Shown piece by piece: positions 17,235-25,222 of a stretch of DNA of 45,155 bases. The notes beneath the pieces were generated by a model. The model worked only from the letters and a program-made list of their open reading frames with translations. It had not been told where the DNA came from and ran no database searches. Position numbers and translations under genes: made by a program. The stretch lies in contig JACDOD010000018.1 of assembly GCA_017656265.1 (NCBI GenBank), forward strand, positions 1 to 45,155, in the 5' to 3' direction. This DNA comes from Bacillaceae bacterium. GTDB lineage: Bacteria; Bacillota; Bacilli; Bacillales; Alkalibacillaceae. Within the stretch, counting starts at the first letter, position 1. Each line of letters starts with the position of its first letter.

Positions 17235-18380
17235 ATGAGAAAAATATGTGTTGTAACAGGGACAAGAGCAGATTATGGTATCTATTTCCCGCTTTTACAA
17301 AAACTAAAAAAAGAACCTGACATTCAACTAGAAATACTGGCCACAGCAATGCATTTATCCCCTAAGTTTGGAAGTACTTACAAGTTAATAGAAGAAGAAG
17401 GTTTTACAGTTAATTATAAAGTAGATATGTTACTCCAGGGTTCCTCAAATGGGAACATGGCCAGGTCAATAGGGATTGGTATACTAGGAATGTCTCAGGT
17501 TTTTGAGCTGTCAAAGCCAGATTTTGTTATTGTTTTAGGTGATCGCAGTGAAATGTTAGCTGCTGCAACAGCCGCTTCTCATTTAAATATACCTTTAGCG
17601 CATATTCATGGGGGAGAAGTCTCAGGATCAATAGACGAATCTGTTCGTCATGCCGTCACCAAACTTTCTCACATACATTTTACTTCAACTGAAAAAAGTG
17701 CAGAGCGAGTTGAAAAGTTGGGGGAGGAAAAATGGCGGATATTTAGAGTTGGTGCTCCAAGAATAGATGTTATGTTAGATGCTAAGTTGCCTGAAGTTGA
17801 AAAAGTGCTTAGGAAGTACAATATACCTTATCATCCAAATAACTACCTTCTTTTTGTCTATCATCCAGTAACTACAGAATCCCAAAACATGAAGGATCAA
17901 ATAAACATTTGCCTTGAAGCCTTAAAAAACAGTAGGAGTAACGTTATTATTATTTTACCTAATTCAGATGCTGGCAGTGATGACATATTATCAGTATATA
18001 ATCAATATAGGGACAACTCTTTCTTTTCTTTCGTAACTAACTTTGAACCGATGGAATATCTGTCCATATTAAAAAATACTAAAGCAATGATTGGAAACTC
18101 ATCTTCCGGGATTATAGAGGCTGCTACGTATAAAGTTCCTGTACTGAATATTGGTACCAGACAAAATGGTAGAGAACGGTCAAAGAACATTATAGACGTA
18201 CCCGTAAATTTAGGAGAAATTAAGAATGGTATCAATAAAGTTACATCTGCAGAGTTTATTGAAGAAATGGATAATGTAGTTAATATTTATGGAGACGGAC
18301 ATGCATCTGAAAGAATAGTTAATGTCTTAAAACAAATAGATATAAACAATAATTTAATTTCAAAAAAAATCACTTATTAA
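17235..18380 (+). CDS. legG: Hydrolysing NDP-sugar 2-epimerase (LegG/NeuC family)
   Basis: The 381-residue GT-B fold enzyme releases the nucleotide and inverts C2 of an NDP-HexNAc, giving the free sugar for the synthase. It shows VVTGTRADYGIYFPLL at the start, VLGDRSEMLAAATAAS near 95, HIHGGEVSGSIDESVRHA near 118, and the UDP-binding GNSSSGIIEA near 295. ATG 17235 directly follows the stop of legI. With legB and legC present its substrate is likely NDP-2,4-diacetamido-trideoxyglucose. Confidence 0.9.
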   Translation: MRKICVVTGTRADYGIYFPLLQKLKKEPDIQLEILATAMHLSPKFGSTYKLIEEEGFTVNYKVDMLLQGSSNGNMARSIGIGILGMSQVFELSKPDFVIVLGDRSEMLAAATAASHLNIPLAHIHGGEVSGSIDESVRHAVTKLSHIHFTSTEKSAERVEKLGEEKWRIFRVGAPRIDVMLDAKLPEVEKVLRKYNIPYHPNNYLLFVYHPVTTESQNMKDQINICLEALKNSRSNVIIILPNSDAGSDDILSVYNQYRDNSFFSFVTNFEPMEYLSILKNTKAMIGNSSSGIIEAATYKVPVLNIGTRQNGRERSKNIIDVPVNLGEIKNGINKVTSAEFIEEMDNVVNIYGDGHASERIVNVLKQIDINNNLISKKITY

Positions 18381-18406
18381 GTTTTATAGATAAAGGGTGT
18401 TTATTA

Positions 18407-19417
18407 ATGGAAGGAAAAAGAGTAGTCTTTGTAGGTACAGTTATTTCAAGCTACAATGCATTGGAAGAACTATTGCGGAATAATGTAAATGTTGTAGGAG
18501 TGTTTACACTAGATGAGGCATATTCCAAAAATGTTTCTGATTTTATCTCTTTAAAGCCACTATGTAAGGAATTTAATGTACCCATGTACACTTTTCAAAA
18601 TGTAAATGAAGAACATATTATAAATAAGATAAAAGAATTAAACCCTTACTATATATTTGTAATTGGACTGTCACAATTAGTTTCAAAACAAATTTTGAGC
18701 ATTCCTCACTGTGGGTCAATTGGTGCTCACCCTTCACTTTTACCTCAGGGAAGAGGCAGGGCCTCTATACCATGGTCTATTATAAATAATCAAAAAGAAA
18801 CGGGTCTTTCCATTTTCTTTTTAGAAGATGGAGTTGACTCGGGAGATGTTATCTCCCAAGAAGTCATTTCTATAGAAAAACGAGAGACGGCTAACAGTTT
18901 ATATCAAAAAATTGTTCACTCATTAAGAAACCAGATCAAGAAAATAGTACCTCTTATTAAAAAGGGGGAATTAACCGGAACACCTCAAAACAATCATTTA
19001 GCAACATATTCAGCCAAACGGACCCCTGAGGATGGATTAATTAATTGGGATAGACCTGCAGAGGAAATAGATCGGTTTATCAGGGCTCTAACCTATCCTT
19101 ATCCTGGGGCTTACTCGTATTATAAAAATAAAAAAATTATTATTAGGTCTGCTGAACCAATTGTTACAGATAAATATGTAGGTTTGCCGGGACAGATTGT
19201 TAAAATTGAACAAAATAAAGTTTATGTAAAGGTAAAGGACGGGGTTTTACGTTTAAAAAACATTAATTATCTAGATAAAGATATGGAAGCTCATGAATTA
19301 TTTAAAAGAGAAGGTGTAAAACTCGAATATAATTTAAATCAAATAATTTCAAGTCTTGAAGAGAGAATAGAAAATTTAGAAAGAAGATTGGAGGAAAAAA
19401 ATGGATCGAAAGAATAA
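18407..19417 (+). CDS. Formyltransferase-fold protein with coiled-coil C-terminus
   Basis: The 336 residues contain a 10-formyl-THF transferase-like domain and a downstream Fmt C-terminal-like domain, ending in a Glu/Arg coiled coil (about 305-334). Visible are GAHPSLLPQGRGRA near 107 and LEDGVDSGDVISQE near 142. Catalytic His and Asp of the N-H-D triad are kept, but the Asn two residues before His is Gly. It may formylate a sugar amine, or another one-carbon or acyl transfer may occur. The adjacent PIG-L deacetylase overlaps it by 17 bp, suggesting a paired deacetylate-then-acylate step. Confidence 0.72.
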   Translation: MEGKRVVFVGTVISSYNALEELLRNNVNVVGVFTLDEAYSKNVSDFISLKPLCKEFNVPMYTFQNVNEEHIINKIKELNPYYIFVIGLSQLVSKQILSIPHCGSIGAHPSLLPQGRGRASIPWSIINNQKETGLSIFFLEDGVDSGDVISQEVISIEKRETANSLYQKIVHSLRNQIKKIVPLIKKGELTGTPQNNHLATYSAKRTPEDGLINWDRPAEEIDRFIRALTYPYPGAYSYYKNKKIIIRSAEPIVTDKYVGLPGQIVKIEQNKVYVKVKDGVLRLKNINYLDKDMEAHELFKREGVKLEYNLNQIISSLEERIENLERRLEEKNGSKE

Positions 19418-20090
19418 AGTGCTTGTAATTGCAGCACATCCAGATGATGAGGTATTAGGTGTGGGTGGAACAATTGCTTTTCATGTGAACATTGGGGATC
19501 AGGTTGATTTGCTAATGGTTACAGAAGGTTCATCTACACAGTATCAGGGACAGCCTGAAAAGATTCAACAAAAAAAAGATGAACTTCAAAAAGTAAAAGA
19601 AATATTGGGAATACATAATATTTATTACCTTGATTTGCCAGACATGAAATTAGATACTTTAGCAAATGTAGAACTTAACGCCACTATTTCGCAAAAAATA
19701 TCGCAAATCAATCCAGATATTGTTTATACTCATTTCTATGGTGATGTTAATAGTGATCACCAAGAACTATTTAAAGCAACCATGGTGGCAACTAGACCAG
19801 TAGAAAATAATAATGTAAAAAAAGTGTTGTGCTATTATACACCTTCATCTACTGAGTGGAATATTCAAAACTCTAATAATATATTTATGCCTAATGTATT
19901 TGTAGATATTTCTAAATTTTTAAACCAAAAAATAGAAGCGATGAATTGTTATAAAAGTGAGTTAAGGCCTTATCCTCATCCAAGATCAGAGGAGGCTTTG
20001 GTACATATAGCAAAATACTGGGGGCTACATACAGGAGTGCATGCAGCAGAACCATTTATGCTAGTTCGAGAAGTAATAAATAAAGGATAG
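19401..20090 (+). CDS. PIG-L (LmbE) family sugar N-deacetylase
   Basis: The 229 residues carry the zinc motif AAHPDDEVLGVGGT (about 12-25), DLPDMKLD near 80, a THFYGDVNSDHQ site near 115 with the metal-binding His, and a C-terminal TGVHAAEPF stretch. The family removes N-acetyl from GlcNAc-type sugars. Here it lies inside the nonulosonate block and overlaps the formyltransferase-like gene. It could free an amine on the diamino sugar or on the finished acid for re-acylation. Another substrate in the repeat unit cannot be excluded. Confidence 0.82.
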   Translation: MDRKNKVLVIAAHPDDEVLGVGGTIAFHVNIGDQVDLLMVTEGSSTQYQGQPEKIQQKKDELQKVKEILGIHNIYYLDLPDMKLDTLANVELNATISQKISQINPDIVYTHFYGDVNSDHQELFKATMVATRPVENNNVKKVLCYYTPSSTEWNIQNSNNIFMPNVFVDISKFLNQKIEAMNCYKSELRPYPHPRSEEALVHIAKYWGLHTGVHAAEPFMLVREVINKG

Positions 20091-20098
20091 TGTTAAAT

Positions 20099-20731
20099 AT
20101 GAAAACCTTAATCCTTGGTGCTGGAGATCAGGCAGAAGTTGCTTACCATATCTTAAAGAATAAGTTTGAAATATCCGGATTCATTGATATATTTAACAAT
20201 CCGGAGTTCAATAATAAAGTATATCAAGATATCAAGGTAATAGGGAATTTAAATGATATTAATCAACTATTAAAGATTGAACAAATTCAAGTCCATATAG
20301 CTTTTGGAGATAATCATTATCGCAAAAAAATCTTTCTTCAATACAAAAATAAAGTTAAGTTTATTAATGTCCTCCATTCCACATCTTTTCTTCATGAACA
20401 ATTAACTTTGGGAGAAAATGTTTTCGTTGGTCCCAAAACAATTATAAATAATGATGTTCTAATAGGTGATAACACTATTATTAATTCAGGTGCTATTATT
20501 GAACATGGTTGCATTATTGGTGCTCATACTAGTATTGGTCCAGGTGTTAACATAGCTGGTAATGTCACGATAGATGAAAGTGTGACTATTGGAATAGGAG
20601 CAACTGTTATTGACGATATTAAAATAGGAAAAGGTTCAATTATTGGTGCAGGCTCAACAGTAATAAATGATATTCCGGATAATGTTTTAGCAGTTGGCTC
20701 ACCTGCAAAGGTAAAAAAAACTTTAAAATAA
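20099..20731 (+). CDS. legH: Sugar O/N-acetyltransferase (NeuD/PglD/LegH type)
   Basis: The 210 residues have an N-terminal PglD-type nucleotide-sugar domain (KTLILGAGDQAEVAYHIL) and a left-handed beta-helix from about 90. Hexapeptide repeats such as IGDNTIINSGAIIEHGCIIG are visible, ending VGSPAKVKKTL. In the legionaminate pathway LegH acetylates the 4-amine of the intermediate made by LegC. ATG 20099 is chosen over in-frame GTG 20090, which lies too close to AAAGGA. It is 22 bp before the aminotransferase. Confidence 0.85.
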   Translation: MKTLILGAGDQAEVAYHILKNKFEISGFIDIFNNPEFNNKVYQDIKVIGNLNDINQLLKIEQIQVHIAFGDNHYRKKIFLQYKNKVKFINVLHSTSFLHEQLTLGENVFVGPKTIINNDVLIGDNTIINSGAIIEHGCIIGAHTSIGPGVNIAGNVTIDESVTIGIGATVIDDIKIGKGSIIGAGSTVINDIPDNVLAVGSPAKVKKTLK

Positions 20732-20753
20732 TAAAAAAGAAAGAGTGTTAAAA

Positions 20754-21917
20754 TTGACAGATAGAATTAAAATTTTTCTGTCCCCACCACACATGACCGG
20801 AAACGAACAAAAATACATAAATCAGGCTTTTGAGACGAATTGGATTGCTCCTCTAGGTCCGAATGTGGATGCCTTTGAACAGGAACTGGCCGAATATGTA
20901 GGAGTCAGAGGTGCAGCGGCTGTATCCTCTGGAACAGCTGCTATTCATCTCGCCCTTCGTCTTTTGGGAGTGAAAAGAGGGGACAGGGTATTTTGCTCTT
21001 CGTTAACTTTTACTGCCAGCGCGAATCCTATTGTCTATGAAGGTGCTGAACCGGTTTTTATTGATTCTGAACCAGATACATGGAATATGTCACCGAAAGC
21101 GCTGGAAAGAGCATTAAATGAAGCGAAAAAGGCAAATCAGTTGCCCAAAGCTGTTATTGTGGTAAATCTATATGGCCAGAGTGCAAAAATGGATGAAATT
21201 ATGGAAATCTGTGATTCATATGGAGTTGCTGTGATTGAAGATGCAGCGGAATCTCTTGGTTCTGAGTATAAAGGAAAGAAAAGCGGATCGTTTGGAAAGT
21301 TTGGTGTTTTCTCTTTTAACGGTAACAAAATTATCACCACTTCCGGTGGAGGTATGCTTGTTTCAGATGATATCGAGGCGTTAAAAAAAGCACGATTTCT
21401 CGCCACCCAGGCTCGGGACCCGGCTCCTCACTATCAGCACAGCCAGGTGGGATACAACTACAGAATGAGCAATATTTTGGCAGGTGTAGGCCGAGCACAG
21501 CTCGAAGCTATTGATGATCGTGTAGAAGCGAGAAGACGCATTTTTAATCATTATAAAGAAGAACTTGGAGATATTGAAGGAATAGAATTTATGCCGGAAC
21601 TGGAAGGAACAAAATCTAACCACTGGCTAACCACGCTAACCCTTGATCCGAATTATATTAAAACTACACCTTACGAACTGTTGGACAGTCTGGCAGAAAC
21701 CAACATCGAAGCTCGTCCTGTGTGGAAACCATTGCATTTGCAGCCTGTTTTTGAAGGGTGTAAATATTACTCATATCGAGAAGATCATAGTATTTCTGAT
21801 GACTTATTTGCCAGAGGAATTTGTCTGCCGTCCGGATCAAGTATGACCGAAGAACAACAAGTGAGGGTAATTAAGACAATTAAGAAAAACCTTTCTCTCA
21901 AAACAATTCATAAATAG
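20754..21917 (+). CDS. legC: PLP-dependent sugar 4-aminotransferase (LegC/DegT family)
   Basis: The 387-residue DegT/DnrJ/EryC1 enzyme transfers an amine to the 4-keto sugar from LegB. Motifs are LSPPHMTGNE, SSGTAAIHLALR near 60, IEDAAESLGSEYKG near 160, and SFNGNKIITTSGGG near 188 with the PLP lysine. NYRMSNILAGVGRAQLE is near 235. TTG 20754 is preferred to GTG 20745 because AAAGAAAGAG is then 8 nt away. Composition is visibly less AT-rich than the preceding genes, so an island boundary may fall at its start. It also resembles EpsN of the B. subtilis eps operon. Confidence 0.9.
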   Translation: MTDRIKIFLSPPHMTGNEQKYINQAFETNWIAPLGPNVDAFEQELAEYVGVRGAAAVSSGTAAIHLALRLLGVKRGDRVFCSSLTFTASANPIVYEGAEPVFIDSEPDTWNMSPKALERALNEAKKANQLPKAVIVVNLYGQSAKMDEIMEICDSYGVAVIEDAAESLGSEYKGKKSGSFGKFGVFSFNGNKIITTSGGGMLVSDDIEALKKARFLATQARDPAPHYQHSQVGYNYRMSNILAGVGRAQLEAIDDRVEARRRIFNHYKEELGDIEGIEFMPELEGTKSNHWLTTLTLDPNYIKTTPYELLDSLAETNIEARPVWKPLHLQPVFEGCKYYSYREDHSISDDLFARGICLPSGSSMTEEQQVRVIKTIKKNLSLKTIHK

Positions 21918-21931
21918 GTTTGCTTGGTCTT

Positions 21932-21960
21932 GGCGTATGGTTACCATGCGCCTTTCCTTT
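21932..21960 (+). terminator. Terminator ending the polysaccharide operon
   Basis: GGCGTATGG (21932-21940) pairs with CCATGCGCC (21944-21952), with one G-U pair, followed by a T-rich TTTCCTTT tract. It closes the locus that runs from ugd to legC. Confidence 0.72.
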
Positions 21961-22076
21961 ACTGAACATTTACTTTTGTAAATCTTAGAAGAATTTTATT
22001 TTCAATACAACTGATATATCATGGGTAATAAGAGATACATAATCTTGGTTACTGCGACAGTGCAGGAGGTTATTCA

Positions 22077-23798
22077 ATGTCCTGGAAGCAAGCTTATAAG
22101 AGATGGAAGCAATTTGATAAACTGGATCAGGAACTGAAACAGCAACTGGATCGTATGGACGATCGTGACTTGGAAGATGCCTTTTACAAACCTCTGACTT
22201 TTGGTACCGGTGGAATGCGCGGAGAGCTCGGTCCAGGCACCAACCGGATGAACATCTATACCATTCGGAAAGCGACGGAAGGCCTGGCTCGTTATCTGGA
22301 AGAGAAGGGCGAGGAGTGGGCTGCGAAAGGTATTGTGGTAGCTCATGATTCCCGCCACATGTCCCCGGATTTTGCCCTGGAAACGGCGAAAGTGATGGGC
22401 GCACATGGGATTCCGACGACCCTTTTTACGTCCCTGCGACCGACACCGGAGCTTTCCTTTGCGGTTCGCCATCTCGGAGCAGCAGCCGGTGTGGTGATTA
22501 CCGCCAGCCACAACCCTCCGGAATACAACGGGTTTAAAGTCTACAACGAAGACGGGGGTCAGGTTCCGCCTGAAGAAGCGGAAAAGATTATTGCAAAGGT
22601 CAACGAAGTGGAAAACGAATTGACAGTCGAAGTGGCCGAAAAGGAAGATATGGAAGCGAACGGTCTGTTGCGCTGGGTGGATGAAGAAGTGGACGCAGCG
22701 TATTTGGATCAATTACATACCATTGTGCGTAATCCAGAAGTCATCAAAGAACAGGCGGAGAACCTTAAAATCGTATTCACTCCATTACATGGGACATCCC
22801 GTGATCTTATTGTCCGCGGGTTGAATCAGCTAGAATTTAAACACGTAACGGTAGTGGAAGAACAGGCCGAGCCGGACCCGGAATTTTCAACGGTAGAATC
22901 CCCTAATCCCGAGGAACATCAGGCTTTTACCATGGCGATTGAATATGGAGAGCGTTTGGACGCTGATATATTAATCGGAACTGATCCAGACGCCGACCGC
23001 CTGGGGGTGGCGGTGAAGAACGACCAGGGTGAATATCAGGTGCTTACCGGAAATCAGCTCGGAGCCCTGATGCTGCATTATTTGTTATCTCAGGCTGATG
23101 AGCTGCCGGATAATGGCGTGATGCTTAAAACCATCGTGACTTCCGAAATGGGATGGGCGATTGCGGATCATTTTGGAGTGAAAACAGTCGATACGTTGAC
23201 AGGCTTTAAGTTCATCGGTGAGAAAATCCGTCAGTACGAAGAAACCGACGAACACACCTTTTTATTTGGATACGAAGAAAGCTACGGCTATTTGATTGAC
23301 GATTTTGTTCGGGATAAAGACGCCATTCAGGCCGCCATGGTTGCCTGTGAAATGACTGCGTTCTATAAGTCAAAAGGAAAAACGTTGCTGCAAGCCCTCG
23401 AAGACTTGTATCAGCATATCGGTTATTATCTAGAAGACCTTCATTCTATCACTTTAAAAGGAAAAGAAGGCGAAGAACAGATTCGGAACATCATGGAGGA
23501 CTTTCGTAAAAATCCCCTGGATGGTGCCGGCGACTTCAATGTTTACGCCGTAGAAGACTATCAATCCAGCGAACGGACTTTTGTGGAAGATGGAAGAAAA
23601 GAAACCATCCACTTACCGAAGTCGAACGTGGTGAAATTCCTGTTCCAACACGATTGCTGGTGCTGCCTTCGCCCATCTGGAACTGAACCGAAGATCAAAT
23701 TTTACTTCGGTGTTCGGGGAAAGAACAGGGAGGAAAGTGAAAATCGTTTAAAAACATTAAAAGAAATCGTATTATGTCGAATCCATGAACTCGTCTAA
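22077..23798 (+). CDS. pgcA: Phospho-sugar mutase (phosphoglucomutase/phosphomannomutase)
   Basis: The 573-residue four-domain alpha-D-phosphohexomutase converts glucose-6-phosphate to glucose-1-phosphate, feeding GalU. It shows FGTGGMRGELGPGTNRMN (about 42-59), the phosphoserine loop TASHNPPEYNG (Ser144), metal-binding GTDPDADRLG near 303 and the sugar-binding GYEESYG near 400. The C-terminal RPSGTEPKIK binds phosphate. ATG 22077 follows GCAGGAGG. It is set apart from the operon by a terminator at 21932-21960 and is GC-richer, so it is probably a native gene next to the island. Confidence 0.95.
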   Translation: MSWKQAYKRWKQFDKLDQELKQQLDRMDDRDLEDAFYKPLTFGTGGMRGELGPGTNRMNIYTIRKATEGLARYLEEKGEEWAAKGIVVAHDSRHMSPDFALETAKVMGAHGIPTTLFTSLRPTPELSFAVRHLGAAAGVVITASHNPPEYNGFKVYNEDGGQVPPEEAEKIIAKVNEVENELTVEVAEKEDMEANGLLRWVDEEVDAAYLDQLHTIVRNPEVIKEQAENLKIVFTPLHGTSRDLIVRGLNQLEFKHVTVVEEQAEPDPEFSTVESPNPEEHQAFTMAIEYGERLDADILIGTDPDADRLGVAVKNDQGEYQVLTGNQLGALMLHYLLSQADELPDNGVMLKTIVTSEMGWAIADHFGVKTVDTLTGFKFIGEKIRQYEETDEHTFLFGYEESYGYLIDDFVRDKDAIQAAMVACEMTAFYKSKGKTLLQALEDLYQHIGYYLEDLHSITLKGKEGEEQIRNIMEDFRKNPLDGAGDFNVYAVEDYQSSERTFVEDGRKETIHLPKSNVVKFLFQHDCWCCLRPSGTEPKIKFYFGVRGKNREESENRLKTLKEIVLCRIHELV

Positions 23799-23814
23799 CA
23801 AATATTGACAAACA

Positions 23815-23854
23815 AAAGGTGCGTGGGTATCATTTCCATGTACCTTTCTTTTTT
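23815..23854 (+). terminator. Terminator after pgcA
   Basis: AAAGGT at 23815-23820 pairs with ACCTTT at 23842-23847, with an inner TGG/CCA pairing, followed by CTTTTTT. Confidence 0.65.
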
Positions 23855-23911
23855 AGTACCGCCATCAACCATCATTCATTCACGAATGTTTCATAATAGG
23901 GAGGAACCATC

Positions 23912-24061
23912 ATGTCACATAAAAACACTCAACCAATACAAATCAAAGAGCTGCTTCAGGCTTTATATAAAAAAGGTAACGAAAAAGACCAGACATCCCA
24001 ATCTTTTATTGAGCAGATCATACCGATGTTGAAGCCGCTGGTGGAGAAAAATAAGGAGTGA
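23912..24061 (+). CDS. Small hypothetical protein (49 residues)
   Basis: ATG 23912 has a strong ribosome site AGGGAGGA (23898-23905) and reads 49 codons to TGA 24059-24061. The product is hydrophilic and probably helical, starting MSHKNTQPIQIKELLQALYK and ending VEKNKE, with no membrane segment or cysteine. I do not recognise it. It stands alone between the pgcA terminator and an intergenic region with mobile-element traces. The strong ribosome site and codon usage argue that it is translated. Confidence 0.55.
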   Translation: MSHKNTQPIQIKELLQALYKKGNEKDQTSQSFIEQIIPMLKPLVEKNKE

Positions 24062-24613
24062 TCAAGCCATGCTCGATTTATGATCCCTCACCGATTTCTC
24101 CTCATGAAAGGATACATACTTTCAAAAGTTGTTATTTTAATCTCACCATGACTCACCTCTTTATTTTCCTTCAACTCTACAAATTGTCTCTTGCGTTTAA
24201 TTGAGCCACTTTATCGGACAAAATGAGCACCCTTCACGGTAAACGTGAGCCACCATTACTGACGGAAAGCCATTAAAACTAGCTGCATACCCATTTTTTT
24301 GTGTATGCCGTGATGATCATGCATGAATACCCGAGTTCGACAATTCCTAGGTAGACGAAACGCCTACGAACCCTTGATATAAAATGTAATTGAATCGATC
24401 AATTAGAGAAGGTATGGAGAGAAGGAAAGCTATTAGTGTGTTTTTCTTTGCAATTTTATGTACTTTTCTATTGCAAAATACAGTGTAAATCTCCTCTTTC
24501 TTCAAAGATGTAAATACAGCGTTAGTTGGTATGATCCGCTTTTTCAAAAGAAACTGGTTTTAGGTTATTGTTTATTTCTGTTTTTTGGGACTCGGGAGAA
24601 TCAAAAAAAATTA
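24062..24613. other. Intergenic region with mobile-element traces
   Basis: No coding sequence is convincing. It holds three degenerate TGAGCCAC-type repeats (24201-24265), a hairpin GCATAC/GTATGC (24285-24308), and otherwise AT-rich sequence. An open frame at 24458-24742 runs through the terminator hairpin at 24614-24640 and has no ribosome site, so it is not called. Confidence 0.5.
24201..24265. repeat. Three degenerate direct repeats, likely IS21-family end remnant
   Basis: TTGAGCCAC (24201), AATGAGCAC (24222) and CGTGAGCCAC (24244) recur about every 21-22 bp, each followed by a (T/C)(T/A)(C/T)GG-like stretch. Tandem copies of TGAGCCAC...CGG are typical of the ends of IS21-family elements in Bacillales, as I recall them. 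No istA or istB frame is present, so this would be a solo end. Family assignment is tentative. Confidence 0.4.
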
Positions 24614-24651
24614 GGCCGGGCTTTCACGGTATGCCCGGCCATTATTTTTTT
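24604..24651. terminator. Strong bidirectional terminator
   Basis: GGCCGGGC (24614-24621) pairs perfectly with GCCCGGCC (24633-24640). A-rich sequence lies on the left and T-rich on the right, so both strands have a U tract after the hairpin. On the - strand it ends the catabolic operon. Confidence 0.85.
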
Positions 24652-24768
24652 GAAATCTTTCAAGGGAGTATCGTGCTCTGAGAAATCATTCTTAGGGGAG
24701 TATTTTTTAATCTTATCGTTTTCAAAATGCCCCATATATTGAAAAGAGGGAGAGAAATCAGCTCATTC

Positions 24769-25221
24769 TTAAATAATCCCCTGAAATCTGAGGACAATTT
24801 CTGCGATAATAGCAGATCCGATAAAGGTTCCCAGCAATACAAAGGAGGCAACGACGATTGTTTTCCAGCCCAGTTTTGCGAAGTCTGTCCAGGACCGGCC
24901 AATGGCAATCCCAGCATAAGCGAGAATAGGAGTGGCTAATGCTAATAGATTTACGTCACCTGTGTATTGTACGACCAGATCAGAGCCCGGCATCCATGGC
25001 ATAGAAACGATGATTCCAATGATTGCAATATAGGCAACACTCGGGATATTTCCTGGAATCAATTTTTGAATGATAAGTCCTGCCAGGCAAATCAGTATGA
25101 GTATGATAATGCCCGGGATAGCAGCAGCAGGCATGACATCATAGCCAATCCAGTTTCCGAGCAATGAAACAATCCCGAAAATGGTTAAAAGCAATGTCCA
25201 TTCTTGTATGTTTTTAAGCAT
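24769..25221 (-). CDS. Small membrane protein, partner of DUF3100 protein
   Basis: The 150 residues form about five hydrophobic helices (about 8-26, 32-50, 62-80, 90-108, 122-145) with conserved-looking small motifs (PGNIPSVAY, LATPILAYAGIAIGRSW). It starts 1 bp after the DUF3100 stop, with GGAGGG before the ATG. The pair probably forms one transporter, as in split two-subunit carriers. I do not recognise a named family. It is the last gene before the bidirectional terminator. Confidence 0.75.
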   Translation of the reverse strand: MLKNIQEWTLLLTIFGIVSLLGNWIGYDVMPAAAIPGIIILILICLAGLIIQKLIPGNIPSVAYIAIIGIIVSMPWMPGSDLVVQYTGDVNLLALATPILAYAGIAIGRSWTDFAKLGWKTIVVASFVLLGTFIGSAIIAEIVLRFQGII

Positions 25222-25222
25222 A

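Noticed and set aside
22074-22712. 212-residue - strand ORF opposite pgcA
   Set aside because: It is antisense to the conserved pgcA reading frame; His/Phe-rich composition is typical of a shadow frame.
24458-24742. 94-residue + strand ORF
   Set aside because: It runs through a strong terminator hairpin and lacks a ribosome site.
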